Source of the DNA: Nymphaea colorata
Lineage: Eukaryota; Streptophyta; Magnoliopsida; Nymphaeales; Nymphaeaceae
DNA length: 64,000 bases
Direction: 5' to 3'
Assembly (NCBI RefSeq): GCF_008831285.2
Contig: NC_045151.1
Coordinates: 2,413,544-2,477,543, forward strand
Each line of letters opens with the position of its first letter. Positions within the stretch are counted from its first letter, which is position 1. Under the pieces are notes generated by a model that saw only the letters and a program-made list of their open reading frames with translations, ran no database searches and had not been told where the DNA came from. Shown here piece by piece: positions 10,638-22,127 of the stretch. The position numbers and the translations under genes are program-made.

Positions 10638-11343
10638 CTTCGATCTTATATTTCTTCAGCAGGTCCAACGCTGGCTATGGCTGCCGATTGAACTGGGACG
10701 GAAAGGGGGAAGGGAGAGAGAGATTGTTCATTTGGTTTAGTTGGAGAGCCAGACTAACTGTTCCTCTAAATGGTTGTTACTTCATCTGCGCATGCAAAGA
10801 AGAGAGGGAGAACGACCGCCTTACCTTCCCTCCAATGCTAACAGATAGTTGTCAAAGTAAAAAGCGTGTTCAAATTTTTTTGAAATAGCCAAGAACTCTT
10901 GTGCGTTATTCTCAGACGCGTTTGGATTTAGATGATACCTCCGAAACCTGGTTTTGGATCTTTAAAATTAGGTTTGGGGTTGTCTAGTTGACGTGAAAAT
11001 ATCATTTTGTGAAAACTCAATTTTCTACCCACTTTTTTTTTTGTTCATTCAACGACTAAGTTCCTGAACGAACTTCAATAATTTTAAGAGGTACTGTTGA
11101 GTCAACAATGGACATATTCAGATCGTTAATGAACGTCTGGTTGAAACCACGGATTGATTGCTTCGGTCACCTGTATGTTCAGGCTTTAAACTTTGTTCTC
11201 TGGCTTGTTTAGATTGAAGCAGTCATGCCCATCAACACTGGTGAGGTCAGTCATCAAGTGGTGGAATTTGTTGTAGCATCACTAGAGAGGTGATTTGGAG
11301 AGCTCATAGGGGAGCACCAAAATTTCATCTTTATCATATCTAT

Positions 11344-11530
11344 GGTCAGAGGTGGAGCCAGAATTTTTTTCAGCGGCGGGCCAAACGGTCCGCAGGCCAA
11401 GAAGAGCGATGGGTCGGGTTAAGAGGAACGACAGATCGGGCCAAGAGAAGCGATGGATCGGGCCAAACTAAAAAAAAATATTTTTTTTAATATAAAAAAA
11501 AATTCCTGTGCTCACCCGAGCCACAGCCCA
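11344..11530 (+). repeat. GGTGGAGCC-type dispersed repeat, truncating PHO1 block 4
   Basis: Starts GGTGGAGCCAGAATTTTTTTC with GCGGGCCAAACGGTCC, and contains three short repeats of (T/A)CGGGCCAAGAGAAGCGATGG. It starts exactly where the PHO1 similarity ends. Confidence 0.6.
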
Positions 11531-11727
11531 GCGGCCCCCCTCCCTCCTCCCCTGTCTATGGCGTTGTTTAATAAAATTATAGGGCTTATGTGGGATATGT
11601 CTAATCCATGCACGAAATCATATCTAAGCACTACACCATTTTTTTGGTTTTGGGAACAGGGGCGTAACACCGGTTCCTCACCCCTTCCTAAATCCTACTG
11701 TTCTTAATTTTAAATATGCATGTGCAA

Positions 11728-12030
11728 CAGGCCAGCCTAGCCTGGCCTAGCCTACATTCAACCTGGATTCGGCTTGGTTAAAATAAAAAATATATATATA
11801 TATATATTTTTTTAAGATAAAAAAAATTGTTATAAGATATATTTTTAATAATAAAATATATATCATTATTAAATAAAAAACAATATTAAAAAAATAAATT
11901 GAACTGCTCCATCAGGTCGGCACAAGCCGATTTTTTCAAAATTTAACCCATGCTCGATCAGACCGGTACTGGATAACCGACCGCTACCCGGTCAAGTACC
12001 CCAGCCCAATGCCTGATGCCCAGACCTAAC
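11728..12030. repeat. Dispersed repeat with GC arms and AT core, copy 2
   Basis: GGCTTGGTTAAAATAAAAAATA, AT core with AATAATAAAATATATATCATT, then CATCAGGTCGGCACAAGCCG and GCCTGATGCCCAGACC. Confidence 0.7.
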
Positions 12031-12080
12031 TTTAAAAGCTATTACTAAGATTTCTTTTATATATAATAATTTTTTTCCTC

Positions 12081-12419
12081 TCAGTTATTATCCCTAGAGC
12101 CCAAGCCGATAGTCTCTGTTCGGTAAGGTTCAATGTAGCCATCTCCCGCTCCGCCACGGCTGATTGTTTGGAAATTGTTGCCTTTTGCCTTTCTTCCAAA
12201 TCCCCACTGAACCTGGCGAGTAGTTATTCTCCCATTTGCTTCTATTTTTGAAAGTCTCTTCCCGTGAAAGTCTCTTCCAGTTTCCTTTGCTCCGAGTTTT
12301 TTTTTTTTGTTGCTCAAATGCTCGAGCTTAAAAGAGCTGAGCTCGAGGTCTATCCGAGGCAAGGTCAAGCTGGCCTTATGAAGCTTGGCTAGAGTTTGGA
12401 CCGAGCCCAAGCGACGCAA
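12081..12419 (-). other. Unidentified 112-codon open frame, kept in both units
   Basis: The C-terminal third has protein-like wording (WGFGRKAKGNNF, GGAGDGYIEPYRTE, IGLGSRD), while the N-terminal part overlaps a GAGCTC-rich repeat. The copy at 19974-20312 keeps the frame with few changes. I do not recognise the family with confidence; it may be a captured exon. No promoter or splice evidence was seen. Confidence 0.35.
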
Positions 12420-12923
12420 AATATAAACCGAGTGGAGCTTGAGTAGGCCGGGGTAATCAACCTCATCATTGGTATTTTAATCAAATTGAGAACTACAATA
12501 CCTCAACCGTAAGTCCTAAACTGAGCTTTGCTAACTTACTTCTGCATAGTTATTGATTTTCTTAGCCTAAGTATTAATTTAAACACCAGTACATAAGCAA
12601 TATCGTATATTAAAGCTTCACGTCCTCCTCAACCTAAAGCGCATGCTTCGTGATCGCCAGTAGAGGGTATCCTCTGCCATGAGAGCCTCACTGGCACGGG
12701 GATGGGATTGACCACAGGGAAGGTGAAGGCCAATGAGGATGGAATAAAAGGGAGGAAAGAGAAGGGGATCTAGATGGAGTTGCTCGCGATGATACGCAGG
12801 AGCATGGGCCTAGCCAAGGTAGGGCCCGTTTGGGTCCTACCTACCTCAAAAATAATTTTTTTACGGGCCTTACCTACTTCAAAAAAAAAATTAAATTAAA
12901 TTTACATGCAAATTTTAAACAAG

Positions 12924-15763
12924 TCTAAATCTGGTGATACATATGATATTTGCCTTGTTGCTAAGAACACTAGACTTTCTTTTCCCAACAGTACCATTTC
13001 AACATATGCTCCTTTTGACTTAATTCATTGTGATGTATGGAGAAGTTATTACAGGCCTTCATTGACTGGTGCACAATATTTTCTAACTATAGTTGATAAT
13101 TTTTTCTGATCTATATGGATTTATCTTATGAGATATAAATCTGAAGTTTTTGGAGCCATTAAAAAATTTGTCGCGCTTATTGAAAATCAGTTTCAAACTA
13201 GAATTAAAATTCTTAGAAGTGACAATGGGACTGAATTCTTTTTACAAGAAATAAATAACTTTCTTCGTGAAAAAGGCATTGATCGTCAACATAGTTGTGT
13301 TGCGACACCACAACAAAATGGTGTGGTCGAACGCAAGCATTGAGACCTCCTAAACATGACACGAGCATTAATTTTTCAAGCTAAACTACCCATAAAATTT
13401 TGGGGAGAATGTGTCTCCAGTGTTGCTTACATTATCAATAGATTACCATCCGATATGAAGTTTTCTACAAACGCACATCAAACTACAAACATATGTGTGT
13501 TTTTGGATGTCTATGTTATACTCACAATATTCATAAAAATCACAAGTTTGACTTAAGGGGAAGGCAATCCATATTTCTTGGATATCCATATGGTCAATCA
13601 GCTTACAAGGTTTATGATCTTGAAAGTGGTTCGTTGTTCACGAGTAAAGACGTCAGATTTTGTAAAAATTATTTTCCATATAAAATGAAATGCACACTGG
13701 GGACAATGAACAAGTGGTTCTCCTTCACCATTCAATGATTATGTATCAGGAGAGCATGAGTTTCTTTCAAGCCCAAGCGAACCTCTTAACAGTATCCCAT
13801 CCAATCTAGATAATGAGACCAACCCTGATCCCATTCCTCAATCAATCGAGCCTACTCATGGTGATTCAATCCAACTTTGTAGATCTATATGACTTAAACA
13901 TATACCAACTCATCTTAAGGACTACAAATACTTCTCAGTCTTGCCCAGTTTCAGCCATTTGTTGAAGAGTGAGGGGACAAGTCTCACAAAAGGTACTCGT
14001 TACCCCGATTGCACAATGTCTTGATATCACTAACTTCAATTCCAACTACAAGTGTTTCATGTCTACCCTTCTTGAGCAATGTGAATCTTCATCCTTTGCC
14101 CAAGCCATGTAGGACCCTAGATGGTGTGAACTGACACGAAACTTCCTCCAGGTAAGGTTCCCATAGACTGCAAATGGGTATTCAAAATCAAATACCAATC
14201 TGATGGTTCTGTCAAACGATACAAGGCCCGCTTAGTAGCAAAGGGGTATACACAAACAGAAGGAGTTGATTACAATGAGACTTTTGCTCTCGTCACCAAG
14301 ATCTCTACTATTCGATGTCTTTTGATTTTTGCCGCTATTCTAAAGTGGCACCTTTTTCAAGTTGATGTCAATAACGCCTTCTTACATGGAGATCTAGAGG
14401 AAGAAGTTTATATGCAATTACCTCCTGGTTTTAGCCGACAAGGGGAGAAAGGAATGACATATCCTTCCTCTCAAAATTGGTTTTACAAACTTGCTACCTT
14501 TCTCAAGGACAAGGGCTATATTCAATCCAAGGTAGATTACTCATTATTTTTCAAGATCGGTACTAGAGGACGAACATTTGTTGCACTGAATGTGGATGAC
14601 ATCATCATTGCAGGGGACGATTTGAATGCAATCAATTCTCTAAAGCACATGATGAATGAAAAAATAAAGTTGAAGGATTTAGGCAGACTCAAATATATTC
14701 TTGGCTTAGAATTAGCTACTTCAAAAGATGGTATCTTCTTATCTCAAAAAAAATATCTTCTCAACATACTCCAAGAAACAGGGCACATGGAGCAAAACCA
14801 TGTGAGACACCAATGGAAAAATACATAAAGCTTGACAACGAAAAGGGAGACATCCTCAAAGATCCAAATCATTATAGAAAGGTGATTGGAAAACTAATAT
14901 ATCTGACCTTAACAAGGCTAGACATTGTTCACACAATCCACATCTTGAGCCAATTTATGAGTCAACCACGAGTGCCACATAAAAAAGCCATGAACCGTTT
15001 ATTGAAATATCTAAAGGGAACTGCTGGATATGGAGTTATGTTGTCATGAAAGGGGCCGATTCACCTCAAACCATATTGTGATTCAGGTTGGGCTTCATGT
15101 CCAATGACACGAAGATCTACAAGCAAATACTGCACCATGATTGGGAATAGTCCTATCACTTGGAAAATCAAGAAGCAAACAACAGTCTCTAGATCATCTG
15201 CAAAGACAGAATACAAGTCTATGGCTCTCCCCACATGTGAGCTTATTTGGCTAAAGGCATTATTCAAGGATCTCGGGATCATCCACAAAGAGCCCATGAT
15301 GTTTGTGACAACCAAGCTGCAATGCATATTGCAGCCAATACAGTGCTCCATGAAAGAACAAAACACATCAAAATTGATTGCCATGTGGTGAGAGATAAGA
15401 TTCAGAATGGAGACATCCAAACTTAATTTGTTCCCACAACTAAACAAGTTGCAGACATGTTTACCAAGCCCTTGGGACGAGAAGCATTCCACAACTTAAG
15501 AAGCAAGTTGGTGCTTTGCAATCCAGGAGCGTCAACTTAAAGGGGAGTGTTGAAAAGTCGTGCCTTAGAAATCTTATCTAGAGCTAATCCTTGATCTTAG
15601 GAAGATTAGCTCATCCTTGATCTTAGGCAAGATTTGAGGTTTCTATGTATATCACCAAAATCAAAGTGACTATATATTGTGAACTCGACAATGAATAAAA
15701 TCACTCTCTCTTCTCTCACTTTCCTCTTTCTCTCTACTTCTTTTCTTTCACAAAATTCTAATA
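12924..15763 (+). mobile_element. Truncated copia-1 copy created by the tandem duplication
   Basis: Holds integrase to RNase H plus the 3' LTR (15548-15763), but no 5' LTR, gag or primer site. Integrase core Asp (HCDVWRSY), SDNGTEF and NGVVERKH blocks are at about 13030, 13215 and 13320. RT starts at about 14330 and carries LNVDDIIIAG. It ends with the same flank as copia-1 (GTTCTCTTTAGAAGAATT), which proves it arose by duplication of the locus rather than by a new insertion. Confidence 0.95.
15548..15763 (+). repeat. 3' LTR of the duplicated copia copy
   Basis: TGTTGAAAAG to ATTCTAATA, preceded by AAAGGGGAG and followed by GTTCT, as at 7326-7545. Confidence 0.93.
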
Positions 15764-15883
15764 GTTCTCTTTAGAAGAATTGTTGCAAATCATCCCATTA
15801 AAGGGATTCAGTAACCTGAAAAATGGTGAAAGTTAAAGAACGAAAGCAAAAGGCAAAACGCATGAACTATCGGATAAGAATTG

Positions 15884-15964
15884 TAAGATGGGTACAAAAC
15901 TGAGAAGGACCTATTTCCTTTCAAAGGAAAGAAATAGGTCCTTCTCAGTTTTGTACCCATCTTA
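15884..15964. repeat. Near-perfect 81-bp palindrome (unit 2)
   Basis: Copy of 7661-7741. The changes in the inner stem (CTTTCAAAGGAAAG versus CTTTTAAAGGAAGG) keep it palindromic and in fact remove the wobble pairs. Confidence 0.95.
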
Positions 15965-16047
15965 TGATTCTCAGTTTTGTGCTGCGTGAGAGGTACTGCT
16001 GAGATTCTCCTCCTGCTGCATGAGCTCTTCCTACCGGCGGGCTGCAG

Positions 16048-16095
<48 letters not shown>

Positions 16096-16454
16096 GGCAT
16101 TCCCTTCTCTGAGAACCAGCAGTCTTGGCCAGCGAAAAGAGAGCAGGGCTGCTGCAGCGTTGGATACGTGTCCGCAATGATGCCTATCAGAAGGAGATTC
16201 CACCCAGTAACAGGTGCTTTCCACTTTAGCAGGTGTGTGCTCTTAACGGGCCAGTGCCAGAACCACCTGCTTCAACCAACATCAACCGGCCAGCACGAGA
16301 CTCCCTTCCCCATCCTTGTTTGTGGCTATCTAACTAGGCCTTGGCATTGGGCCGGACTCTTATTAGAACCGATTTACAAGAACATTTTGTAGTATTGTAG
16401 TATTAGTAAGAGAAGGAAGGGTTAAGGATTTACCCGGTGACACTTGAAAAGGGA

Positions 16455-16745
16455 GTTTGAGCCCACCCTAATACCCGACATTCGAGTCTAGCTCAGTTCG
16501 GTTAAAATTAAAAAATATTTTTTAAATACAAAATAAAATTTTTCAAAAGTAAAAAAATTATATATTATTATTAAATAAAAATAATATAAAAACTAAATTA
16601 GACTGAATCAAGTTCAATTGAGCCAACCCGATACGTTATCGGGCCAACCTGGATTGATTTTTTCTGCTTCGGGCTCAAGCCGATCAGGTCGAGTACCTGG
16701 GCGGATGCCCAGGCTTAAATATCATTTATCTGGGCCTATGCCCAT
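16455..16745. repeat. Dispersed repeat with GC arms and AT core, copy 3 (unit 2 of copy 1)
   Basis: Duplicate of 8205-8510 with scattered substitutions. Confidence 0.75.
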
Positions 16746-16787
16746 GCTTAAATATAATTATGCAAGGTTTCTATCTTTTTCCACTAA

Positions 16788-16824
<37 letters not shown>

Positions 16825-17374
16825 CTTACTGATGCGAGCAGAACGCTTTTCGAGTCACTTGCTGTCTTTTTGGGGTTGAGTTTTTTTTCCTCCTTGAATT
16901 TGCCTGCTTTGCTTTGTGAGTGTTTCAAAATTATGACATTTTTTTCCCAAGTTGGGATTTTTTGCTGCACCGAGTGGACATTTTTAATTGTTTATTTAGG
17001 TGATGGTTTGAATCGCTACTGTGAGAATTAATGTGGCAATCTGTGACTAAAATAGTTGTGATGGAAAATATTTGGAGTTCGATCAATTAATATGTAATCT
17101 TGTGATCGATGCTGACAATGGTTTCTCTTCAAATATAGTATAAGTCTGTCATAATATGGTAATAATCATAACGCAGGGGGCAGTGGATAGGGGAACATGA
17201 ATTACCAAGCACATTTTAGAAGCCGTGAACACACACAAACACACAAAACATTCATTGACACGATAAACCATTACTAAAAGATATAGTTTCTGCATTATAA
17301 GTGCCACTTTTGTTTTTGAAGTTGTAAATTTAAGTTGAAAAACAAATAGGTTTAACATTATTTGTTTGCTGTGT

Positions 17375-17525
17375 CCAATGAAATTTTTTTTTTACATTAA
17401 AAAATAATATTTTTTAATTACGTAATGTATTTTTTGTATTAAAATTCAGTTTGGCCCTACCCGGATCGAGAGATCGGACTGTCGGCCCGCCCCTGAAGAA
17501 AATCTTGGCTCCGCCCCTGGCTGTG
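17375..17525 (-). repeat. GGTGGAGCC-type dispersed repeat, unit 2 copy
   Basis: Copy of 9478-9662, lacking the 45-bp G/C-rich segment (GGAAGGGGGGGGCCGCC) found in unit 1. Confidence 0.6.
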
Positions 17526-17550
17526 TTGGTGGATAGCTGCCATTGCTCAG

Positions 17551-19214
17551 GCACATGGAGTTCACAGCTTGCTACTTCCTGACCGGCAGCTTCAGAACCC
17601 CCCACTACCAGACGTGTAGCAGCAGCAAGCTCTACAAGGATCTCGCCTATGTTATTTCTTTCATGCCTTACTTCTGGTGGCCTTCTTATGCGTTATGGTC
17701 ATTAGTCACAACTTTTTTTGTAGTTATTTAAAATTGAAAAAGTTGCAACTCACTTGCTTTGTAACTGTCCAATTGGGCATCATAGGACAATCCAAGGAAG
17801 TCTATTTTATAAGCCTAATGTCCACTTTGTATGAGATCAAAAAAAATTTTTTTCTCATGAGTACAATATGAAATAGGGGGCTTCTTCAAGTAAAACCCTA
17901 AATTCTCAAACTCACTATTTTTGCTTTCTTGTTTTCTCTCACTCCTTCTCGTTGTTTTGCTTGTTTCAGGTTCAAAGTTCAAAGCTAATGTGCGTTATCC
18001 ATAAAACTCCATCGCACCTTGGCATGTCTGGCCTTGTGGTGGTCACCTCGACCGCCGCCATGGTTTGCCAGCCCTAATGGGACTTTGTCCAGGACTGGGG
18101 CCTGCTCAATCCCAGGTCCAAGGACCCATTGCTGGGGGACGACCTCTTTCTTAGGCACAAAAGCAATTACTTTCTCGACATTGTGAGTCCAAGTTACTTT
18201 TTTTTTTTTTTTGTAGTAACTACACCACCATGTCCGAGCTCATAAATTCAAGCGTGCATGATAGAGAGGAATCATTGGTGGTTATCACCTTCATCATAAC
18301 CTTTCGCAGAAGGAGGATGGCAGAAAGTAAAAAGCTTTCTTGCTTCACTGAAGTTATATGATGGCAATGATGGCACCAGTAAGAGAGCAGGTCCTGGGCC
18401 AGAGCTCCTGGGCCATTTTGAAGAGACCATTCCTTCTCTTGGAGAAGGTGATGTGCCTCTTTTGCTTATCAGCTATCTTTTCCAGGTTGATCATCTTTTT
18501 TCCCATCTTCGATCTTATATTTCTTCAGCAGGTCCAACGCTGGCTATGGCTGCCGATTGAACTGGGACGGAAAGGTGGAAGGGAGAGAGAGAGAGAGATT
18601 GTTAATTTGGTTTAGTTGGAGAGCCAGACTAACTGTTCCTCTAAATGGTTGTTACTTCATCTGCGCACGCAAAGAAGAGAGGGAGAACGACCGCCTTATC
18701 TTCCCTCCAATGCTAACAGATAGTTGTCAAAGTAAAAAGCGTGTTCAAATTTTTTTGAAATCGTCAAGAACTCTTGTGCGTTATTCTCAGACGCGTTTGG
18801 ATTTAGATGACACCTCCGAAACCTGGTTTTGGATCTTTAAAATTAGGTTTGGGGTTGTCTGGTTGACGTGAAAATATCATTTTGTGAAAACTCAATTTTC
18901 TACCCACTTTTTTTTTCGTTCATTCAACGACCAAGTTCCTGAACGAACTTCAATAATTTTAAGAGGTACTGTTGAGTCAACAATGGACATGGTTCAGATC
19001 GTTAATGAACGTCTGGGTGAAACCACGGATTGATTGCTTCGGTCACCTGTATTTTCAGGCTGTAAACTTTGTTCTCTGGCCTGTTTAGATTGAAGCAGTC
19101 ATGCCCATCAACACTGGTCAGGTCAGTCATCAAGTGGTGGAATTTGTTGTAGCATCACTAGAGAGGTGATTCGGAGAGCTTATAGGGGAGCACCAAAATT
19201 TCATCTTTATCATA
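17551..19214 (+). pseudogene. PHO1-like pseudogene, unit 2 copy
   Basis: Duplicate of the unit 1 pseudogene. The first block and the MADQLTSQ piece are gone through a deletion of about 380 bp. Block 2 starts at 17551 and here keeps the phrase FMPYFW that unit 1 has lost. Block 3 is 17970-18182, but its YWDF motif has become a TAA stop (CCTAATGGGAC). Block 4 starts at 19059. Confidence 0.85.
18300..18506 (-). pseudogene. Type I MADS-box fragment, unit 2 copy
   Basis: Same fragment, but with an in-frame insertion after AQEL (bases near 18390-18410, a partial local duplication of GGGCCAGAGCTCCTGG) and a one-base insertion near 18355 that closes the frame after IAII. Confidence 0.82.
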
Positions 19215-19224
19215 TCTATGGTCA

Positions 19225-19415
19225 GAGGTGGAGCCAGAATTTTTTTCAGCGGCGGGCCAAACGGTCCGCAGGCCAAGAAGAGCGATGGGTCGGGTTAAGA
19301 GGAACGACAGATCGGGCCAAGAGAAGCGATGGATCGGGCCAAACTAAAAAAAATTATTTTTTTTAATATAAAAAAAAAATTCCTGTGCTCACCCGAGCCA
19401 CAGCCCAGCGGCCCC
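19225..19415 (+). repeat. GGTGGAGCC-type dispersed repeat, unit 2 copy
   Basis: Copy of 11344-11530. Confidence 0.6.
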
Positions 19416-19614
19416 CCCTCCCTCCTCCCCTGTCTATGGTGTTGTTTAATAAAATTATAGGGCTTATGTGGGATATGTCTAATCCATGCACGAAATCATA
19501 TCTAAGCACTACATCATTTTTTTGGTTTTGGGAACGGGAGCGTAGCACCGGTTCCTCACCCCTTCCTAAATCCCTCACCCCTTCCTAAATCCTACTGTTC
19601 TTAATTTTAAAGAT

Positions 19615-19925
19615 GCCTGTGCAACAGGCCAGCCTAGCCTGGCCTACATTCAACCTGGATTCGGCTTGGTTAAAATAAAAAATATATATATATATATATT
19701 TTTTTAAGATAAAAAAAATTGTTATAAGATATATTTTTAATAATAAAATATATATCATTATTAAATAAAAAACAATATTAAAAAAATAAATTGAACTGCT
19801 CCATCAGGTCGGCACAAGCCGATTTTTTCAAAATTTAACCCATGCTCGATCAGACCGGTACTGGATAACCGACCGCTACCCGGTCAAGTACCCCAGCCCA
19901 ATGCCTGATGCCCAGACCTAACTTT
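19615..19925. repeat. Dispersed repeat with GC arms and AT core, copy 4 (unit 2 of copy 2)
   Basis: Duplicate of 11728-12030. Confidence 0.7.
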
Positions 19926-19973
19926 AAAAGCTATTACTAAGATTTCTTTTATATATAATAATTTTTTTTCCTC

Positions 19974-20312
19974 TCAGTTATTATCCCTAGAGCCCAAGCC
20001 GATAGTCTCTGTTCGGTAAGGTTCAATGTAGCCATCTCCCGCTCCGCCACGGCTGATTGTTTGGAAATTGTTGCCTTTTGCCTTTCTTCCAAATCCCCAC
20101 TGAACCAGGCGAGTAGCTATTCTCCCATTTGCTTCTATTTTTGAAAGTCTCTTCCGGTGAAAGTCTCTTCCAGTTTCCTTTGCTCCGAGTTTTTTTTTTT
20201 TGTTGCTCAAATGCTCGAGCTTAAAAGAGCTGAGCTCGAGGTCTATCCGAGGCAAGGTCAAGCTGGCCTTATGAAGCTTGGCTAGAGTTTGGACCGAGCC
20301 CAAGCGACGCAA
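19974..20312 (-). other. Unit 2 copy of the unidentified 112-codon frame
   Basis: Same length and frame as 12081-12419, with a few amino-acid differences (for example HRK for HGK, IATRLV for ITTRQV). Preservation in both copies could simply reflect a recent duplication. Confidence 0.35.
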
Positions 20313-20804
20313 AATATAAACCGAGTGGAGCTTGAGTAGGCCGGGGTAATCAACCTCATCATTGGTATTTTACTCAAATTGAGAACTACAATACCTCAAC
20401 CGTAAGTCCTAAACTGAGCTTTGCTAACTTCTGCCTAGTTATTGATTTTCTTAGCCTTAATTTAAACACCAGTACATAAGCAATATCGTATATTAAAGCT
20501 TCACGTCCTCCTCGACCTAAAGCGCATGCTTCGTGATCGCCAGCGGAGGGTATCCTCTGCCATGAGAGCCTCACTGGCACGAGGAAGGGATTGACCACAG
20601 GGAAGGTGAAGGCCAATGAGGATGGAATAAAAGGAAGGAAAGAGAAGGGGATCTAGATGGAATTGCTGGCGATGATACCAGGAGCATGGGCCGAGCCAAG
20701 GTAGGCCCCGTTTGGGTCCTACCTACCTCAAAAATAATTTTTTTACGGGCCTTACCTACTTCAAAAAAAAGATTAAATTAAATTTACATGCAAATTTTAA
20801 ACAA

Positions 20805-22100
20805 TTTTATTTATTATGTACAAAAATTTTGAAAAATAATATTTTAGTCTTAATTAAAATTTAAAATCTTTAATTCGTTGGTCTCATAAAAAAATTTTTA
20901 CTCCAACCCTGTTCACTACAATGGCGGTAGGAGGACATGGGAGAAAGGTGCAGTGTGCCCAGAAGATGATCATGGGCGACTACATGACCCTCTGCACAGG
21001 ACTCGGCCAGCTCAAAACCCTTTTTCCCAAAACTTTAGACCAACGAACTTCAACAAAAATAGTTGAGGGAAAGCTAATACAAAGTGCACCAGAGTAAGCA
21101 CTAAAAAGTTCTTCAATGCACTAAATGAAAAATGTGCAACTAAAGCAAAATTGACATAATAAGATTTAGGCGAAGGAATTCATGCACTTATCCTTTGGTG
21201 GCGCTTCGTTTTAGTGGGCAGCTGACGCTTCATCCTCCTTTTCACTTTTTATTTTCGTGCATTTTTGCAGCCTATAACTTTTTCTTTTTTATGCTTTTTG
21301 GCAGCAACTGAATTGGGGATGTCAATGGGATTGAATATTAGACAAATCCGTTTTAAATATTCGGACATCAAAGAGAAAAAAAAATAGTAGAATTTGGTGA
21401 GGCCTGTGGGCTTGGAAGTTGAAACCTGCCATAAGGGTGGGCATCCACGAGCACGATGTTCGAAACTCGGACCCGACTCAGAGTCTGATACCTGAAACCC
21501 AGGTCAAGGACAGGCTCGATTATAATAAAAAATATTTTTTTAATATAAAATAATTTTTTTAATATAAAATATATTTTTAATAATAAGATATATATTATTA
21601 TTATTAATAAAATATCTTTTAAAAGTTATCGGGTCACATCAAAGCCCCGTCGCGCTGATTTGAACTGGCCCATCGACCCCGGGCCTGGGCTGGTTCTTTT
21701 GGGCCCATCCTCGGCCGAGTACCAGGTACCTACCGCCCCGTAACCAAAGCAGCAACTTTGATAACATGAGAAAACTTTGAACACACAATATACATATAAA
21801 GTTACTCCCTCATATAAAACTAACCTAAACATTAGTCTTATCATACGAAATACTATACATGTAAAAATTAAAATATTAACCCAACTTAAGCCAACCAAAT
21901 TTTAGCTTATTTGAAGTAAATAAGTAAATATTGTACAAAAAAAGTCCTTAGTGAAAATAAAAAATACTATTTTTAAAATAATTTTGATATAAAATTTTAT
22001 AAGGTAAACAATTTTAATTATATAAAAACAGTAATTTATTATCAATATTTGAAACTTTGCGTGGTTCCAATTTTGTTGAATGTCTCTCGAGGTATTATCA
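20805..22100. other. Intergenic DNA with repeat fragments, no gene recognised
   Basis: Contains a relative of the 1258-1548 foldback at about 21205-21320 and the dispersed repeat copy at 21425-21745. A short segment around 20925-21010 has coding-like composition, but I cannot assign it. Confidence 0.5.
21425..21745. repeat. Dispersed repeat with GC arms and AT core, copy 5
   Basis: Starts GGGTGGGCATCCACGAGCACG, AT core with AATAATAAGATATATATTATT, ends GGTACCTACCGCCCC after GGGCCTGGGCTGGTTC. Confidence 0.7.
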
Positions 22101-22127
22101 ACATTTGAAACTTAGAATTGATCTTTC

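Larger units (their letters stand above)
9106..11338 (+). pseudogene. PHO1-like (EXS domain) phosphate exporter pseudogene, unit 1
   Basis: PHO1 proteins are SPX-EXS membrane proteins that load phosphate into the xylem. Four exon-like blocks match their EXS region in order. Block 1 (9106-9210, after TTTGCAG) reads LLICPLNIFFRSTRYYFLRD, and a short piece at 9317-9355 reads MVDFFMADQLTSQ before GTGC. Block 2 (from 9692, after CTCAG) reads MEFTACYFLTGSF then YKELAYVISFMP. Block 3 (10113-10325, between TTTCAG and GTGAGT) contains YWDFVQDWGLLNPRSKDP and ILRHKSNYF. Block 4 (from 11183, after TTCAG) reads LNFVLW, a stop, then VVEFVVASLER, a stop, and a remnant of the WNFYRLENEH region. Kept splice sites show a genomic copy, not a processed one. 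The N-terminal SPX part is absent. Block 4 runs into a dispersed repeat. Best match is to the PHO1 homologs with the RNIILSPFY/CYYITGSY wording. Confidence 0.85.
4642..12923 (+). repeat. Tandem segmental duplication, unit 1 (about 8.3 kb)
   Basis: From TCTAAATCTGGTGATAC at 4642 onward the sequence is repeated, in the same order and orientation, from 12924. Unit 1 ends at 12923 with AAATTTTAAACAA followed by one extra G. The unit covers the 3' half of copia-1, a palindrome, a PHO1-like pseudogene, a MADS fragment and dispersed repeats. The two units look highly similar by eye, with a few larger differences: about 380 bp (about 9027-9405) and about 45 bp (near 9475) are present here but missing in unit 2. 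Confidence 0.95.
12924..20804 (+). repeat. Tandem segmental duplication, unit 2 (about 7.9 kb)
   Basis: Begins inside copia pol (matching 4642) and ends at ACAA 20804, where the ancestral sequence continues as TTTTATTTATTATG. The join at 12920-12924 has essentially no homology between partners beyond one or two bases, which fits end-joining rather than recombination between repeats. Unit 2 has a 46-bp deletion in pol (near 14120), the PHO1 first-exon deletion and longer CT runs. Confidence 0.95.

Noticed and set aside
10092-10691. Plus-strand frame of 199 codons as a single gene
   Set aside because: Only its first part is PHO1 exon text; it runs through a GTGAGT donor into the intron and across an antisense MADS fragment.
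12924-15763. Second independent copia insertion
   Set aside because: Its 3' flank equals that of copia-1 for kilobases, and it lacks a 5' end and own target duplication; it arose by segmental duplication.
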